A DNA stretch of 64,000 bases from Gordius sp. MW1 (Eukaryota > Nematomorpha > Gordioida > Gordea > Gordiidae): assembly GCA_964036665.1 (NCBI GenBank), contig OZ038528.1, positions 10,856,501 to 10,920,500 of the forward strand. Direction: 5' to 3'. Positions 38,135-51,924 of the stretch are shown here, piece after piece. A program made the position numbers and the translations under genes. The notes under the pieces are model-generated. The model searched no databases. It had not been told where the DNA came from and worked only from the letters and a program-made list of their open reading frames with translations. The first letter of the stretch is position 1. The number at the start of each line of letters is the position of its first letter.

Positions 38135-40895
38135 TCGTTTTCAGACGTGGTTTCCATGATAAAAAGTAAAAAATTATCAGAATCAGAAAACTATTACTTT
38201 GAAATCATGATCGCATAGTGCATTTTTGAAAAATTAAGCACTCACGTTGCGATACAACAAACTAATCGCAACAATAAAACGTTGTCTTTTGTCATAATGA
38301 TAATTCTCGCAGCTCAAAACCTCTTTTCGGAAGTCAATCGAGGATAATAGGATTCTCAAATTGGCCTACTTTTATATATTTTTTCATGCTCTTTAACATA
38401 GAATCAAAAAAAAATAAATATTTTTACCTCAAAATTTTTCACATATTTTTCTTTCAACCGTATTCATCCGATGAAAGTTGTCGTTTTCAGACGTGGTTTC
38501 CATGATAAAAAGTAAAAATTTATCAGAATCAGAAAACTATTACTTTGAAATCATGATCGCATAGTGCATTTTTGAAAAATTAAGCACTCACGTTGCGATA
38601 CAACAAACTAATCGCAACAATAAAACGTTGTCTTTTGTCAAAATGATAGTTCTCGCAGCTTAAAACCTCTTTTCAGAAGTCAATCGAGGATAGTAGGATT
38701 CTCAAATTGGCTTACTTTTATATATTTTTTTATGCTCTTTCACATAGAATCGAAAAAAATAAATATTTTTACCTTAAAATTTTTCACATATTTTTCTTTG
38801 AACCGTATTCATCCGATGAAAGTTGTCGTTTTCAGACGTGGTTTCCATGATAAAAAGTAAAAATTTATCAGAATCAGAAAACTATTACTTTGAAATCATG
38901 ATCGCATAGTGCATTTTTGAAAAATTAAGCACTCACGTTGCGATACAACAAACTAATCGCAACAATAAAACGTTGTCTTTTGTCAAAATGATAGTTCTCG
39001 CAGCTTAAAACCTCTTTTCGGAAGTCAATCGAGGATAATAGGATTCTCAAATTGGCCTACTTTTATATGTTTTTTCATGCTCTTTGACATAGAATCGAAA
39101 AAAAAAATATTTTTACCTCAAAATTTTTCACATATTTTTCTTTGAACCGTATTCATCCGATGAAAGTTGTCGTTTTCAGACGTGGTTTCCTTGATAAAAA
39201 GTAAAAATTTATCAGAATCAGAAAACTATTACTTTGAAATCATGATCGCATAGTGCATTTTTGAAAAATTAAGCACTCACGTTGCGATACAACAAACTAA
39301 TCGCAACAATAAAACGTTGTCTTTTGTCATAATGATAGTTCTCGCAGCTTAAAACATCTTTTCGGAAGTCAATCGATGATAATAGGATTCTCAAATTGGC
39401 CTACTTTTATATATTTTTTCATGCTCTTTTACATAGAATCGAAAAAAAATAAATATTTTTACCTCAAAATTTTTCACATATTTTTCTTTCAACCGTATTC
39501 ATCCGATGAAAGTTGTCGTTTTCTCACGTGGTTTCCATGATAAAAAGTAAAAATTTGTCAGAATCAGAAAACTATTACTTTGAAATCATGATCGCATAGT
39601 GCATTTTTGAAAAATTAAGCACTCACGTTGCGATACAACAAACTAATCGCAACAATAAAACGTTGTCTTTTGTCAAAATGATAGTTCTCGCAGCTTAAAA
39701 CCTCTTTTCGGAAGTCAATCGAGGATAATAGGATCCTCAAATTGGCTTACTTTTATATATTTTTTTATGCTCTTTCACATAGAATCGAAAAAAATAAATA
39801 TTTTTACCTTAAAATATTTCACATATTTTTCTTTGAACCGTATTCATCCGATGAAAGTTGTCGTTTTCAGACGTGGTTTCCTTGATAAAAAGTAAAAATT
39901 TATTAGAATCAGAAAACTATTACTTTGAAATCATGATCGCATAGTGCATTTTTGAAAAATTAAGCACTCACGTTGCGATACAACAAACTAATCGCAACAA
40001 TAAAACGTTGTTTTTTGTCAAAATGATAGTTCTCGCAGCTTAAAACCTCTTTTCGGAAGTCAATAGAGGATAATAGGATTCTCAAATTGGCCTACTTTTA
40101 TATATTTTTTCATGCTCTTTCACATAGAATCGAAAAAAATAAATATTTTTACCTCAAAATTTTTCACATATTTTTCTTTGAACCGTATTCATCCGATGAA
40201 AGTTGTCGTTTTCAGACGTGGTTTCCTTGATAAAAAGTAAAAATTTATCAGAATCAGAAAACTACTACTTTGAAATCATGATCGCATAGTGCATTTTTGA
40301 AAAATTAAGCACTCACGTTGCGATACAACAAACTAATCGCAACAATAAAACGTTGTCTTTTGTCATAATGATAGTTCTCGCAGCTTAAAACCTCTTTTCG
40401 GAAGTCAATCGAGGATAATAGGATTCTCAAATTGGCTTACCTTTATATATTTTTTCATGCTCTTTCACATAGAATCGAAAAAAATAAATATTTTTACCTT
40501 AAAATATTTCACATATTTTTCTTTGAACCGTATTCATCCGATGAAAGTTGTCGTTTTCAGACGTGGTTTCCATGATAAAAAGTAAAAATTTATCAGAATC
40601 AGAAAACTATTACTTTGAAATCATGATCGCATAGTGCATTTTTGAAAAATTAAGCACTCACGTTGCGATACAACAAACTAATCGCAACAATAAAACGTTG
40701 TCTTTTGTCAAAATGATAGTTCTCGCAGCTTAAAACCTATTTTCGGAAGTCAATCGAGGATAATAGGATTCTCAAATTGGCTTACTTTTATAAATTTTTT
40801 TATGCTCTTTCACATAGAATCGAAAAAAATAAATATTTTTACCTTAAAATTTTTCACATATTTTTCTTTGAACCGTATTCATCCGATGAAAGTTG
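38135..40895 (+). repeat. Mosaic block of eight monomers
   Basis: Units start at 38135, 38481, 38826, 39170, 39516, 39861, 40206 and 40551. The first three and part of the fourth copy 32278-33600 (TAAAAAATTATC, GCTCAAAAC, CTCTTTAACAT, GGATAGTAGG, CTCTTTGACAT, AAAACATC). The fourth then switches to the CTCTTTTACAT / A8 type. The 39516 unit has a GGATCC created by one change; the 39861 unit has TTATTAG, GTTGTTTTTTG and CAATAGAGG, markers that return near 47098 and 61228. No gene. Confidence 0.85.
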
Positions 40896-42618
40896 TCGTT
40901 TTCAGACGTGGTTTCCATGATAAAAAGTAAAAATTTATCAGAATCAGAAAACTATTACTTTGAAATCATGATCGCATAGTGCATTTTTGAAGAATTAAGC
41001 ACTCATGTTGCGATACAACAAACTAATCGCAACAATAAAACGTTGTCTTTTGTCAAAATGATAGTTCTCGCAGCTTAAAACCTCTTTTCGGAAGTCAATC
41101 GAGGATAATATGATTCTCAAATTGGCCTACTTTTATATATTTTTTCATTCTATTTCACATAGAATCGAAAAAAATAAATATTTTTACCTCAAAATTTTTC
41201 ACATATTTTTCTTTCAACCGTATTCATCCGATGAAAGTTGTCGTTTTCTCACGTGGTTTCCATGATAAAAAGTAAAAATTTATCAGAATCAGAAAACTAT
41301 TACTTTGAAATCATGATCGCATAGTGCATTTTTGAAAAATTAAGCACTCACGTTGCGATACAACAAACTAATCGCAACAATAAAACGTTGTCTTTTGTCA
41401 AAATGATAGTTCTCGCAGCTTAAAACCTCTTTTCGGAAGTCAATCGATGATAATAGGATTCTCAAATTGGCCTACTTTTATATATTTTTTCATGCTCTTT
41501 CACATAGAATCGAAAAAAATAAATATTTTTACCTCAAAATTTTTCACATATTTTTCTTTCAACCGTATTCATCCGATGAAAGTTGTCGTTTTCAGACGTG
41601 GTTTCCATGATAATAAGTAAAAATTTATCAGAATCAGAAAACTATTACTTTGAAATCATGATCGCATAGTGCATTTTTGAAAAATTAAGCACTCACGTTG
41701 CGATACAACAAACTAATCGCAACAATAAAACGTTGTCTTTTGTCAAAATGATAGTTCTCGCAGCTTAAAACCTCTTTTCGGAAGTCAATCGAGGATAATA
41801 GGATTCTCAAATTGGCTTACTTTTATAAATTTTTTTATGCTCTTTCACATAGAATCGAAAAAAATAAATATTTTTACCTTAAAATTTTTCACATATTTTT
41901 CTTTGAACCGTATTCATCCGATGAAAGTTGTCGTTTTCAGACGTGGTTTCCATGATAAAAAGTAAAAATTTATCAGAATCAGAAAACTATTACTTTGAAA
42001 TCATGATCGCATAGTGCATTTTTGAAAAATTAAGCACTCACGTTGCGATACAACAAACTAATCGCAACAATAAAACGTTGTCTTTTGTCAAAATGATAGT
42101 TCTCGCAGCTTAAAACCTCTTTTCGGAAGTCAATCGAGGATAATAGGATTCTCAAATTGGCCTACTTTTATATATTTTTTCATGCTATTTCACATAGAAT
42201 CAAATAAAATAAATATTTTTACCTCAAAATTTTTCACATATTTTTCTTTCAACCGTATTCATCCGATGAAAGTTGTCGTTTTCTCACGTGTTTCCATGAT
42301 AAAAAGTAAAAATTTATCAGAATCAGAAAACTATTACTTTGAAATCATGATCGCATAGTGCATTTTTGAAAAATTAAGCACTCACGTTGCGATACAACAA
42401 ACTAATCGCAACAATAAAACGTTGTCTTTTGTCAAAATGATAGTTCTCGCAGCTTAAAACCTCTTTTCGGAAGTCAATCGAGGATAATAGGATTCTCAAA
42501 TTGGCTTACTTTTATATATTTTTTCATGCTCTTTCACATAGAATCGAAAAAAAAAAAAATTTTACCTCAAAATTTTTCACATATTTTTCTTTGAACCGTA
42601 TTCATCCGATGAAAGTTG
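40896..42618 (+). repeat. 5-mer HOR of 1723 bp, copy 1
   Basis: Units start at 40896, 41241, 41586, 41931 and 42276. Markers in order: TTGAAGAATT with ACTCATG and CATTCTATTTC; TTCTCACG with CGATGATAAT; GATAATAAG with TATAAATTTTTTTA; CATGCTATTTC with AATCAAATAAA; TTCTCACGTGTTTCC (one G lost) with an A-run of about 13. This 5-mer shares no unit types with the one at 18600-22001. Confidence 0.93.
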
Positions 42619-44341
42619 TCGTTTTCAGACGTGGTTTCCATGATAAAAAGTAAAAATTTATCAGAATCAGAAAACTATTACTTTGAAATCATGATCGCAT
42701 AGTGCATTTTTGAAGAATTAAGCACTCATGTTGCGATACAACAAACTAATCGCAACAATAAAACGTTGTCTTTTGTCAAAATGATAGTTCTCGCAGCTTA
42801 AAACCTCTTTTCGGAAGTCAATCGAGGATAATAGGATTCTCAAATTGGCCTACTTTTATATATTTTTTCATTCTATTTCACATAGAATCGAAAAAAATAA
42901 ATATTTTTACCTCAAAATTTTTCACATATTTTTCTTTCAACCGTATTCATCCGATGAAAGTTGTCGTTTTCTCACGTGGTTTCCATGATAAAAAGTAAAA
43001 ATTTATCAGAATCAGAAAACTATTACTTTGAAATCATGATCGCATAGTGCATTTTTGAAAAATTAAGCACTCACGTTGCGATACAACAAACTAATCGCAA
43101 CAATAAAACGTTGTCTTTTGTCAAAATGATAGTTCTCGCAGCTTAAAACCTCTTTTCGGAAGTCAATCGATGATAATAGGATTCTCAAATTGGCCTACTT
43201 TTATATATTTTTTCATGCTATTTCACATAGAATCAAATAAAATAAATATTTTTACCTCAAAATTTTTCACATATTTTTCTTTCAACCGTATTCATCCGAT
43301 GAAAGTTGTCGTTTTCAGACGTGGTTTCCATGATAATAAGTAAAAATTTATCAGAATCAGAAAACTATTACTTTGAAATCATGATCGCATAGTGCATTTT
43401 TGAAAAATTAAGCACTCACGTTGCGATACAACAAACTAATCGCAACAATAAAACGTTGTCTTTTGTCAAAATGATAGTTCTCGCAGCTTAAAACCTCTTT
43501 TCGGAAGTCAATCGAGGATAATAGGATTCTCAAATTGGCTTACTTTTATAAATTTTTTTATGCTCTTTCACATAGAATCGAAAAAAATAAATATTTTTAC
43601 CTTAAAATTTTTCACATATTTTTCTTTGAACCGTATTCATCCGATGAAAGTTGTCGTTTTCAGACGTGGTTTCCATGATAAAAAGTAAAAATTTATCAGA
43701 ATCAGAAAACTATTACTTTGAAATCATGATCGCATAGTGCATTTTTGAAAAATTAAGCACTCACGTTGCGATACAACAAACTAATCGCAACAATAAAACG
43801 TTGTCTTTTGTCAAAATGATAGTTCTCGCAGCTTAAAACCTCTTTTCGGAAGTCAATCGAGGATAATAGGATTCTCAAATTGGCCTACTTTTATATATTT
43901 TTTCATGCTATTTCACATAGAATCAAATAAAATAAATATTTTTACCTCAAAATTTTTCACATATTTTTCTTTCAACCGTATTCATCCGATGAAAGTTGTC
44001 GTTTTCTCACGTGTTTCCATGATAAAAAGTAAAAATTTATCAGAATCAGAAAACTATTACTTTGAAATCATGATCGCATAGTGCATTTTTGAAAAATTAA
44101 GCACTCACGTTGCGATACAACAAACTAATCGCAACAATAAAACGTTGTCTTTTGTCAAAATGATAGTTCTCGCAGCTTAAAACCTCTTTTCGGAAGTCAA
44201 TCGAGGATAATAGGATTCTCAAATTGGCTTACTTTTATATATTTTTTCATGCTCTTTCACATAGAATCGAAAAAAAAAAAAATTTTACCTCAAAATTTTT
44301 CACATATTTTTCTTTGAACCGTATTCATCCGATGAAAGTTG
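42619..44341 (+). repeat. 5-mer HOR of 1723 bp, copy 2
   Basis: Units start at 42619, 42964, 43309, 43654 and 43999, nearly identical to copy 1. The main difference is in the second unit, whose 3' half has CATGCTATTTC and AATCAAATAAA, features of the fourth unit type. That patch looks like gene conversion between units within the HOR. Confidence 0.93.
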
Positions 44342-46064
44342 TCGTTTTCAGACGTGGTTTCCATGATAAAAAGTAAAAATTTATCAGAATCAGAAAACTA
44401 TTACTTTGAAATCATGATCGCATAGTGCATTTTTGAAGAATTAAGCACTCATGTTGCGATACAACAAACTAATCGCAACAATAAAACGTTGTCTTTTGTC
44501 AAAATGATAGTTCTCGCAGCTTAAAACCTCTTTTCGGAAGTCAATCGAGGATAATAGGATTCTCAAATTGGCCTACTTTTATATATTTTTTCATTCTATT
44601 TCACATAGAATCGAAAAAAATAAATATTTTTACCTCAAAATTTTTCACATATTTTTCTTTCAACCGTATTCATCCGATGAAAGTTGTCGTTTTCTCACGT
44701 GGTTTCCATGATAAAAAGTAAAAATTTATCAGAATCAGAAAACTATTACTTTGAAATCATGATCGCATAGTGCATTTTTGAAAAATTAAGCACTCACGTT
44801 GCGATACAACAAACTAATCGCAACAATAAAACGTTGTCTTTTGTCAAAATGATAGTTCTCGCAGCTTAAAACCTCTTTTCGGAAGTCAATCGATGATAAT
44901 AGGATTCTCAAATTGGCCTACTTTTATATATTTTTTCATGCTCTTTCACATAGAATCGAAAAAAATAAATATTTTTACCTCAAAATTTTTCACATATTTT
45001 TCTTTCAACCGTATTCATCCGATGAAAGTTGTCGTTTTCAGACGTGGTTTCCATGATAATAAGTAAAAATTTATCAGAATCAGAAAACTATTACTTTGAA
45101 ATCATGATCGCATAGTGCATTTTTGAAAAATTAAGCACTCACGTTGCGATACAACAAACTAATCGCAACAATAAAACGTTGTCTTTTGTCAAAATGATAG
45201 TTCTCGCAGCTTAAAACCTCTTTTCAGAAGTTAATCGAGGATAATAGGATTCTCAAATTGGCTTACTTTTATAAATTTTTTTATGCTCTTTCACATAGAA
45301 TCGAAAAAAATAAATATTTTTACCTTAAAATTTTTCACATATTTTTCTTTGAACCGTATTCATCCGATGAAAGTTGTCGTTTTCAGACGTGGTTTCCATG
45401 ATAAAAAGTAAAAATTTATCAGAATCAAAAAACTATTACTTTGAAATCATGATCGCATAGTGCATTTTTGAAGAATTAAGCACTCACGTTGCGATACAAC
45501 AAACTAATCGCAACAATAAAACGTTGTCTTTTGTCAAAATGATAGTTCTCGCATCTTAAAACCTCTTTTCGGAAGTCAATCGAGGATAATAGGATTCTCA
45601 AATTGGCCTACTTTTATATATTTTTTCATGCTATTTCACATAGAAACAAATAAAATAAATATTTTTACCTCAAAATTTTTCACATATTTTTCTTTCAACC
45701 GTATTCATCCGATGAAATTTGTCGTTTTCTCACGTGTTTCCATGATAAAAAGTAAAAATTTATCAGAATCAGAAAACTATTACTTTGAAATCATGATCGC
45801 ATAGTGCATTTTTGAAAAATTAAGCACTCATGTTGCGATACAACAAACTAATCGCAACAATAAAACGTTGTCTTTTGTCAAAATGATAGTTCTCGCAGCT
45901 TAAAACCTCTTTTCGGAAGTCAATCGAGGATAATAGGATTCTCAAATTGGCTTACTTTTATATATTTTTTCATGCTCTTTCACATAGAATCGAAAAAAAA
46001 AAAAATTTTACCTCAAAATTTTTCACATATTTTTCTTTGAACCGTATTCATCCGATGAAAGTTG
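44342..46064 (+). repeat. 5-mer HOR of 1723 bp, copy 3
   Basis: Units start at 44342, 44687, 45032, 45377 and 45722. It carries more private changes than copies 1 and 2: TTCAGAAGTTAATC (45032), ATCAAAAAAC with TTGAAGAATT and GCATCTTAAAA (45377), AGAAACAAAT (45377) and GAAATTTGTCG leading into ACTCATG (45722). As the last copy, it is the most diverged of the three. Confidence 0.92.
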
Positions 46065-49000
46065 TCGTTTTCAGACGTGGTTTCCATGATAAAAAGTAAA
46101 AATTTATCAGAATCAGAAAACTATTACTTTGAAATCATGATCGCATAGTGCATTTTTGAAAAATTAAGCACTCACGTTGCGATACAACAAACTAATCGCA
46201 ACAATAAAACGTTGTCTTTTGTCAAAATGATAGTTCTCGCAGCTTAAAACCTCTTTTCGGAAGTCAATCGAGAATAATAGGATTCTCAAATTGGCTTACT
46301 TTTATATATTTTTTCATGCTCTTTCACATAAAATCGAAAAAAAAAATATTTTTACCTCAAAATTTTTCACATATTTTTCTTTGAACCGTATTCATCCGAA
46401 GAAAGTTGTCGTTTTCAGACGTGGTTTCCATGATAAAAAGTAAAAATTTATCAGAATCAGAAAACTATTACTTTGAAATCATGATCGCATAGTGCATTTT
46501 TGAAAAATTAAGCACTCACGTTGCGATACAACAAACTAATCGCAACAATAAAACGTTGTCTTTTGTCAAAATGATAGTTCTCGCAGCTTAAAACCTCTTT
46601 TCGGAAGTCAATCGAGGATAATAGGATTCTCAAATTGGCCTACTTTTATATAGTTTTTCATGCTCTTTAACATAGAATCAAAAAAAAAAATATTTTTACC
46701 TCAAAATTTTTCACATATTTTTCTTTGAACCGTATTCATCCGATGAAAGTTGTCGTTTTCAGACGTAGTTTCCATGATAAAAAGTAAAAATTTATCAGAA
46801 TCAGAAAACTATTACTTTGAAATCATGATCGCATAGTGCATTTTTGAAAAATTAAGCACTCACGGTGCGATACAACAAACTAATCGCAACAATAAAACGT
46901 TGTCTTTTGTCAAAATGATAGTTCTCGCAGCTTAAAACCTCTTTTCGGAAGTCAATCGAGGATAATAGGATTCTCAAATTGGCTTACTTTTATAAATTTT
47001 TTTATGCTCTTTCACATAGAATCGAAAAAAATAAATATTTTTACCTTAAAATATTACGCATATTTTTCTTTGACCCGTATTCATCCGATGAAAGTTGTCG
47101 TTTTCAGACGTGGTTTCCTTGATAAAAAGTAAAAATTTATCAGAATCAGAAAACTATTACTTTGAAATCATGATCGCATAGTGCATTTTTGAAAAATTAA
47201 GCACTCACGTTGCGATACAACAAACTAATCGCAACAATAAAACGTTGTTTTTTGTCAAAATGATAGTTCTCGCAGCTTAAAACCTCGTGGCGGAAGTCAA
47301 TAGAGGATAATAGGATTCTCAAATTGGCCTACTTTTATATATTTTTTCCTACTCTTTCACATAGAATCGAAAAAAATAAATATTTTTACCTCAAAATTTT
47401 TCACATATTTTTCTTTGAACCGTATTCATCCGATGAAAGTTGTCGTTTTCCGACGTGGTTTCCATGATAAAAAGTAAAAATTTATCAGAATCAAAAAACT
47501 ATTACTTTGAAATCATGATCGCATACTGCATTTTTGAAAAATTAAGCACTCACGTTGCGATACAACAAACTAATCGCAACAATAAAACGTTGTCTTTTGT
47601 CAAAATGATAGTTCTCGCAGCTTAAAACCTCTTTTCGGAAGTCAATCGATGATAATAGGATTCTCAAATTGGCCTACTTTTATATATTTTTTCATGCTCT
47701 TTCACATAGAATCGAAAAAAATAAATATTTTTACCTCAAAATTTTTCACATATTTTTCTTTCAACCGTATTCATCCTAAGAAAGTTGTCGTTTTCAGACG
47801 TGGTTTCCATGATAAAAAGTAAAAATTTATCAGAATCAGAAAACTATTACTTTGAAATCATGATCGCATAGTGCATTTTTGAAAAATTAAGCACTCACGT
47901 TGCGATACAACAAACTAATCGCAACAATAAAACGTTGTCTTTTGTCAAAATGATAGTTCTCGCAGCTTAAAACCTCTTTTCGGAAGTCAATCGAGGATAA
48001 TAGGATTCTCAAATTGGCCTACTTTTATATAGTTTTTCATGCTCTTTAACATAGAATCAAAAAAAAAAATATTTTTACCTCAAAATTTTTCACATATTTT
48101 TCTTTGAACCGTATTCATCCGATGAAAGTTGTCGTTTTCAGACGTAGTTTCCATGATAAAAAGTAAAAATTTATCAGAATCAGAAAACTATTACTTTGAA
48201 ATCATGATCGCATAGTGCATTTTTGAAAAATTAAGCACTCACGGTGCGATACAACAAACTAATCGCAACAATAAAACGTTGTCTTTTGTCAAAATGATAG
48301 TTCTCGCAGCTTAAAACCTCTTTTCGGAAGTCAATCGAGGATAATAGGATTCTCAAATTGGCTTACTTTTATAAATTTTTTTATGCTCTTTCACATAGAA
48401 TCGAAAAAAATAAATATTTTTACCTTAAAATTTTTCACATATTCTTCTTTGAACCGTATTCATCCGATGAAAGTTGTCGTTTTCAGACGTGGTTTCCATG
48501 ATAAAAAGTAATAATTTATCAGAATCAGAAAAGTATTACTTTGAAATCATGATAGCATAGTGCATTTTTGAAGAATTAAGCACTCACGTTGCGATACAAC
48601 AAACTAATCGCAACAATAAAACGTTGTCTTTTGTCAAAATGATAGTTCTCGCAGCTTAAAACCTCTTTTCGGAAGTCAATCGAGGATAATAGGATTCTCA
48701 AATTGGCCTACTTTTATATATTTTTTCATGCTCTTTCACATAGAATCGAAAAAAATAAATATTTTTATCTCAAAATATTACGCATATTTTTCTTTGACCC
48801 GTATTCATCCGATGAAAGTTGTCGTTTTCAGACGTGGTTTCCTTGATAAAAAGTAAAAATTTATCAGAATCAGAAAACTATTACTTTGAAATCATGATCG
48901 CATAGTGCATTTTTGAAAAATTAAGCACTCACGTTGCGATACAACAAACTAATCGCAACAATAAAACGTTGTTTTTTGTCAAAATGATAGTTCTCGCAGC

Positions 49001-49510
49001 TTAAAACCTCGTGGCGGAAGTCAATCGATGATAATAGGATTCTCAAATTGGCCTACTTTTATATATTTTTTCATGCTCTTTCACATAGAATCGAAAAAAA
49101 TAAATATTTTTACCTCAAAATTTTTCACATATTTTTCTTTCAACCGTATTCATCCTAAGAAAGTTGTCGTTTTCAGACGTGGTTTCCATGATAAAAAGTA
49201 AAAATTTATCAGAATCAGAAAACTATTACTTTGAAATCATGATCGCATAGTGCATTTTTGAAAAATTAAGCACTCACGTTGCGATACAACAAACTAATCG
49301 CAACAATAAAACGTTGTCTTTTGTCAAAATGATAGTTCTCGCAGCTTAAAACCTCTTTTCGGAAGTCAATCGAGGATAATAGGATTCTCAAATTGGCCTA
49401 CTTTTAATATTTTTTCATGCTCTTTCACATAGAATCGAAAAAAATAAATATTTTTACCTGAAAATTTTTCACATATTTTTCTTTCAACCGTATTCATCCG
49501 ATGAAAGTTG
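46065..49510 (+). repeat. Mosaic block with two 1379-bp 4-mers
   Basis: Units start at 46065, 46409, 46753, 47098, 47443, 47788, 48132, 48477, 48822 and 49167. The stretches 46409-47787 and 47788-49166 are both exactly 1379 bp and share TATATAGTTTTTC, CTCTTTAACAT, GACGTAGTTTCC, ACGGTGCG, ATTACGCAT...TTTGACCCG, CCTCGTGGCGG and CATCCTAAG. The internal junctions differ: the 46753 unit corresponds to parts of 48132 and 48477, and the 48822 unit to parts of 47098 and 47443. No gene. Confidence 0.85.
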
Positions 49511-51924
49511 TCGTTTTCCGACGTGGTTTCCATGATAAAAAGTAAAAATTTATCAGAATCAAAAAACTATTACTTTGAAATCATGATCGCATACTGCATT
49601 TTTGAAAAATTAAGCACTCACGTTGCGATACAACAAACTAATCGCAACAATAAAACGTTGTCTTTTGTCAAAATGATAGTTCTCGCATCTTAAAACCTCT
49701 TTTCGGAAGTCAATCGAGGATAATAGGATTCTCAAATTGGCTTACTTTTATATATTTTTTCATGCTCTTTCACATAGAATCGAAAAAAAAAAAAAATTTT
49801 ACCTCAAAATTTTTCACATATTTTTCTTTGAACCGTATTCATCCGATGAAAGTTGTCGTTTTCAGACGTGGTTTCCATGATAAAAAGTAAAAATTTATCA
49901 GAATCAGAAAACTATTACTTTGAAATCATGATCGCATAGTGCATTTTTGAAAAATTAAGCACTCACGTTGCGATACAACAAACTAATCGCAACAATAAAA
50001 CGTTGTCTTTTGTCAAAATGATAGTTCTCGCAGCTTAAAACCTCTTTTCGGAAGTCAATCGAGGATAATAGGATTCTCAAATTGGCCTACTTTTATATAG
50101 TTTTTCATGCTCTTTAACATAGAATCAAAAAAAAAAATATTTTTACCTCAAAATTTTTCCAATATTTTTCTTTGAACCGTATTCATCCGATGAAAGTTGT
50201 CGTTTTCAGACGTGGTTTCCATGATAAAAAGTAAAAATTTATCAGAATCAGAAAACTATTACTTTGAAATCATGATCGCATAGTGCATTTTTGAAAAATT
50301 AAGCACTCACGGTGCGATACAACAAACTAATCGCAACAATAAAACGTTGTCTTTTGTCAAAATGATAGTTCTCGCAGCTTAAAACCTCTTTTCGGAAGTC
50401 AATCGAGGATAATAGGATTCTCAAATTGGCTTACTTTTATAAATTTTTTTATGCTCTTTTACATAGAATCGAAAAAAATAAATATTTTTACCTTAAAATT
50501 TTTCACATATTCTTCTTTGAACCGTATTCATCCGATGAAAGTTGTCGTTTTCAGACGTGGTTTCCATGATAAAAAGTAAAAATTTATCAGAATCAGAAAA
50601 GTATTACTTTGAAATCATGATCGTATAGTGCATTTTTGAAGAATTAAGCACTCACGTTGCGATACAACAAACTAATCGCAACAATAAAACGTTGTCTTTT
50701 GTCAAAATGATAGTTCTCGCAGCTTAAAACCTCTTTTCGGAAGTCAATCGAGGATAATAGGATTCTCAAATTGGCCTACTTTTATATATTTTTTCCTACT
50801 CTTTCACATAGAATCGAAAAAAATAAATATTTTTACCTCAAAATTTTTCACATATTTTTCTTTGAACCGTATTCATCCGATGAAAGTTGTCGTTTTCCGA
50901 CGTGGTTTCCATGATAAAAAGTAAAAATTTATCAGAATCAAAAAACTATTACTTTGAAATCATGATCGCATACTGCATTTTTGAAAAATTAAGCACTCAC
51001 GTTGCGATACAACAAACTAATCGCAACAATAAAACGTTGTCTTTTGTCAAAATGATAGTTCTCGCAGCTTAAAACCTCTTTTCGGAATTCAATCGAGGAT
51101 AATAGGATTCTCAAATTGGCCTACTTTTATATATTTTTTCATGCTCTTTCACATAGAATCGAAAAAAATAAATATTTTTACCTCAAAATCTTTCACATAT
51201 TTTTCTTTCAACCGTATTCATCCGATGAAAGTTGTCGTTTTCCAACGTGGTTTCCATGATAAAAAGTAAAAATTTATCAGAATACAAAAACTATTACTTT
51301 GAAATCAAGATCGCATAGTGCATTTTTGAAAAATTAAGCACTCACGTTGCGATACAACAAACTAATCGCAACAATAAAACGTTGTCTTTTGTCAAAATGA
51401 TAGTTCTCGCAGCTTAAAACCTCTTTTCGGAAGTCAATCGAGGATAATAGGATTCTCAAATTGGCCTACTTTTATATATTTTTTCATGCTCTTTCACATA
51501 GAATCGAAAAAAACAAATATTTTTACCTCAAAATCTTTCACATATTTTTCTTTGAACCGTATTCATCCGATGAAAGTTGTCGTTTTCAGACGTGGTTTCC
51601 ATGATAAAAAGTAAAAATTTATCAAAATCAGAAAACTATTACTTTGAAATCATGATCGCATAGTGCATTTTTGAAAAATTAAGCACTCACGTTGCGATAC
51701 AACAAACTAATCGCAACAATAAATCGTTGTCTTTTGTCAAAATGATAGTTCTCGCAGCTTAAAACCTCTTTTCGGAAGTCAATCGAGGATAATAGGATTC
51801 TCAAATTGGCCTACTTTTATAAATTTTTTCATGCTCTTTCACATAGAATCGAAAAAAATAAATATTTTTACCTCAAAATTTTTCACATATTTTTCTTTCA
51901 ACCGTATTCATCCGATGAAAGTTG
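49511..51924 (+). repeat. 7-mer HOR, copy 1 (2414 bp)
   Basis: Units start at 49511, 49856, 50200, 50545, 50890, 51235 and 51580. Markers in order: TTCCGACG with CATACTGC and a long A-run; TATATAGTTTTTC with CTCTTTAACAT; ACGGTGCG with TATTCTTC; AAAAGTATTAC with GATCGTATAG; TTCCGACG with GGAATTC; TTCCAACG with GAATACAAAAAC and TCAAGATC; ATCAAAATC with AATAAATCG. This copy has GCATCTTAAAA in unit 1 and TTTCCAATATT in unit 2. Confidence 0.92.
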
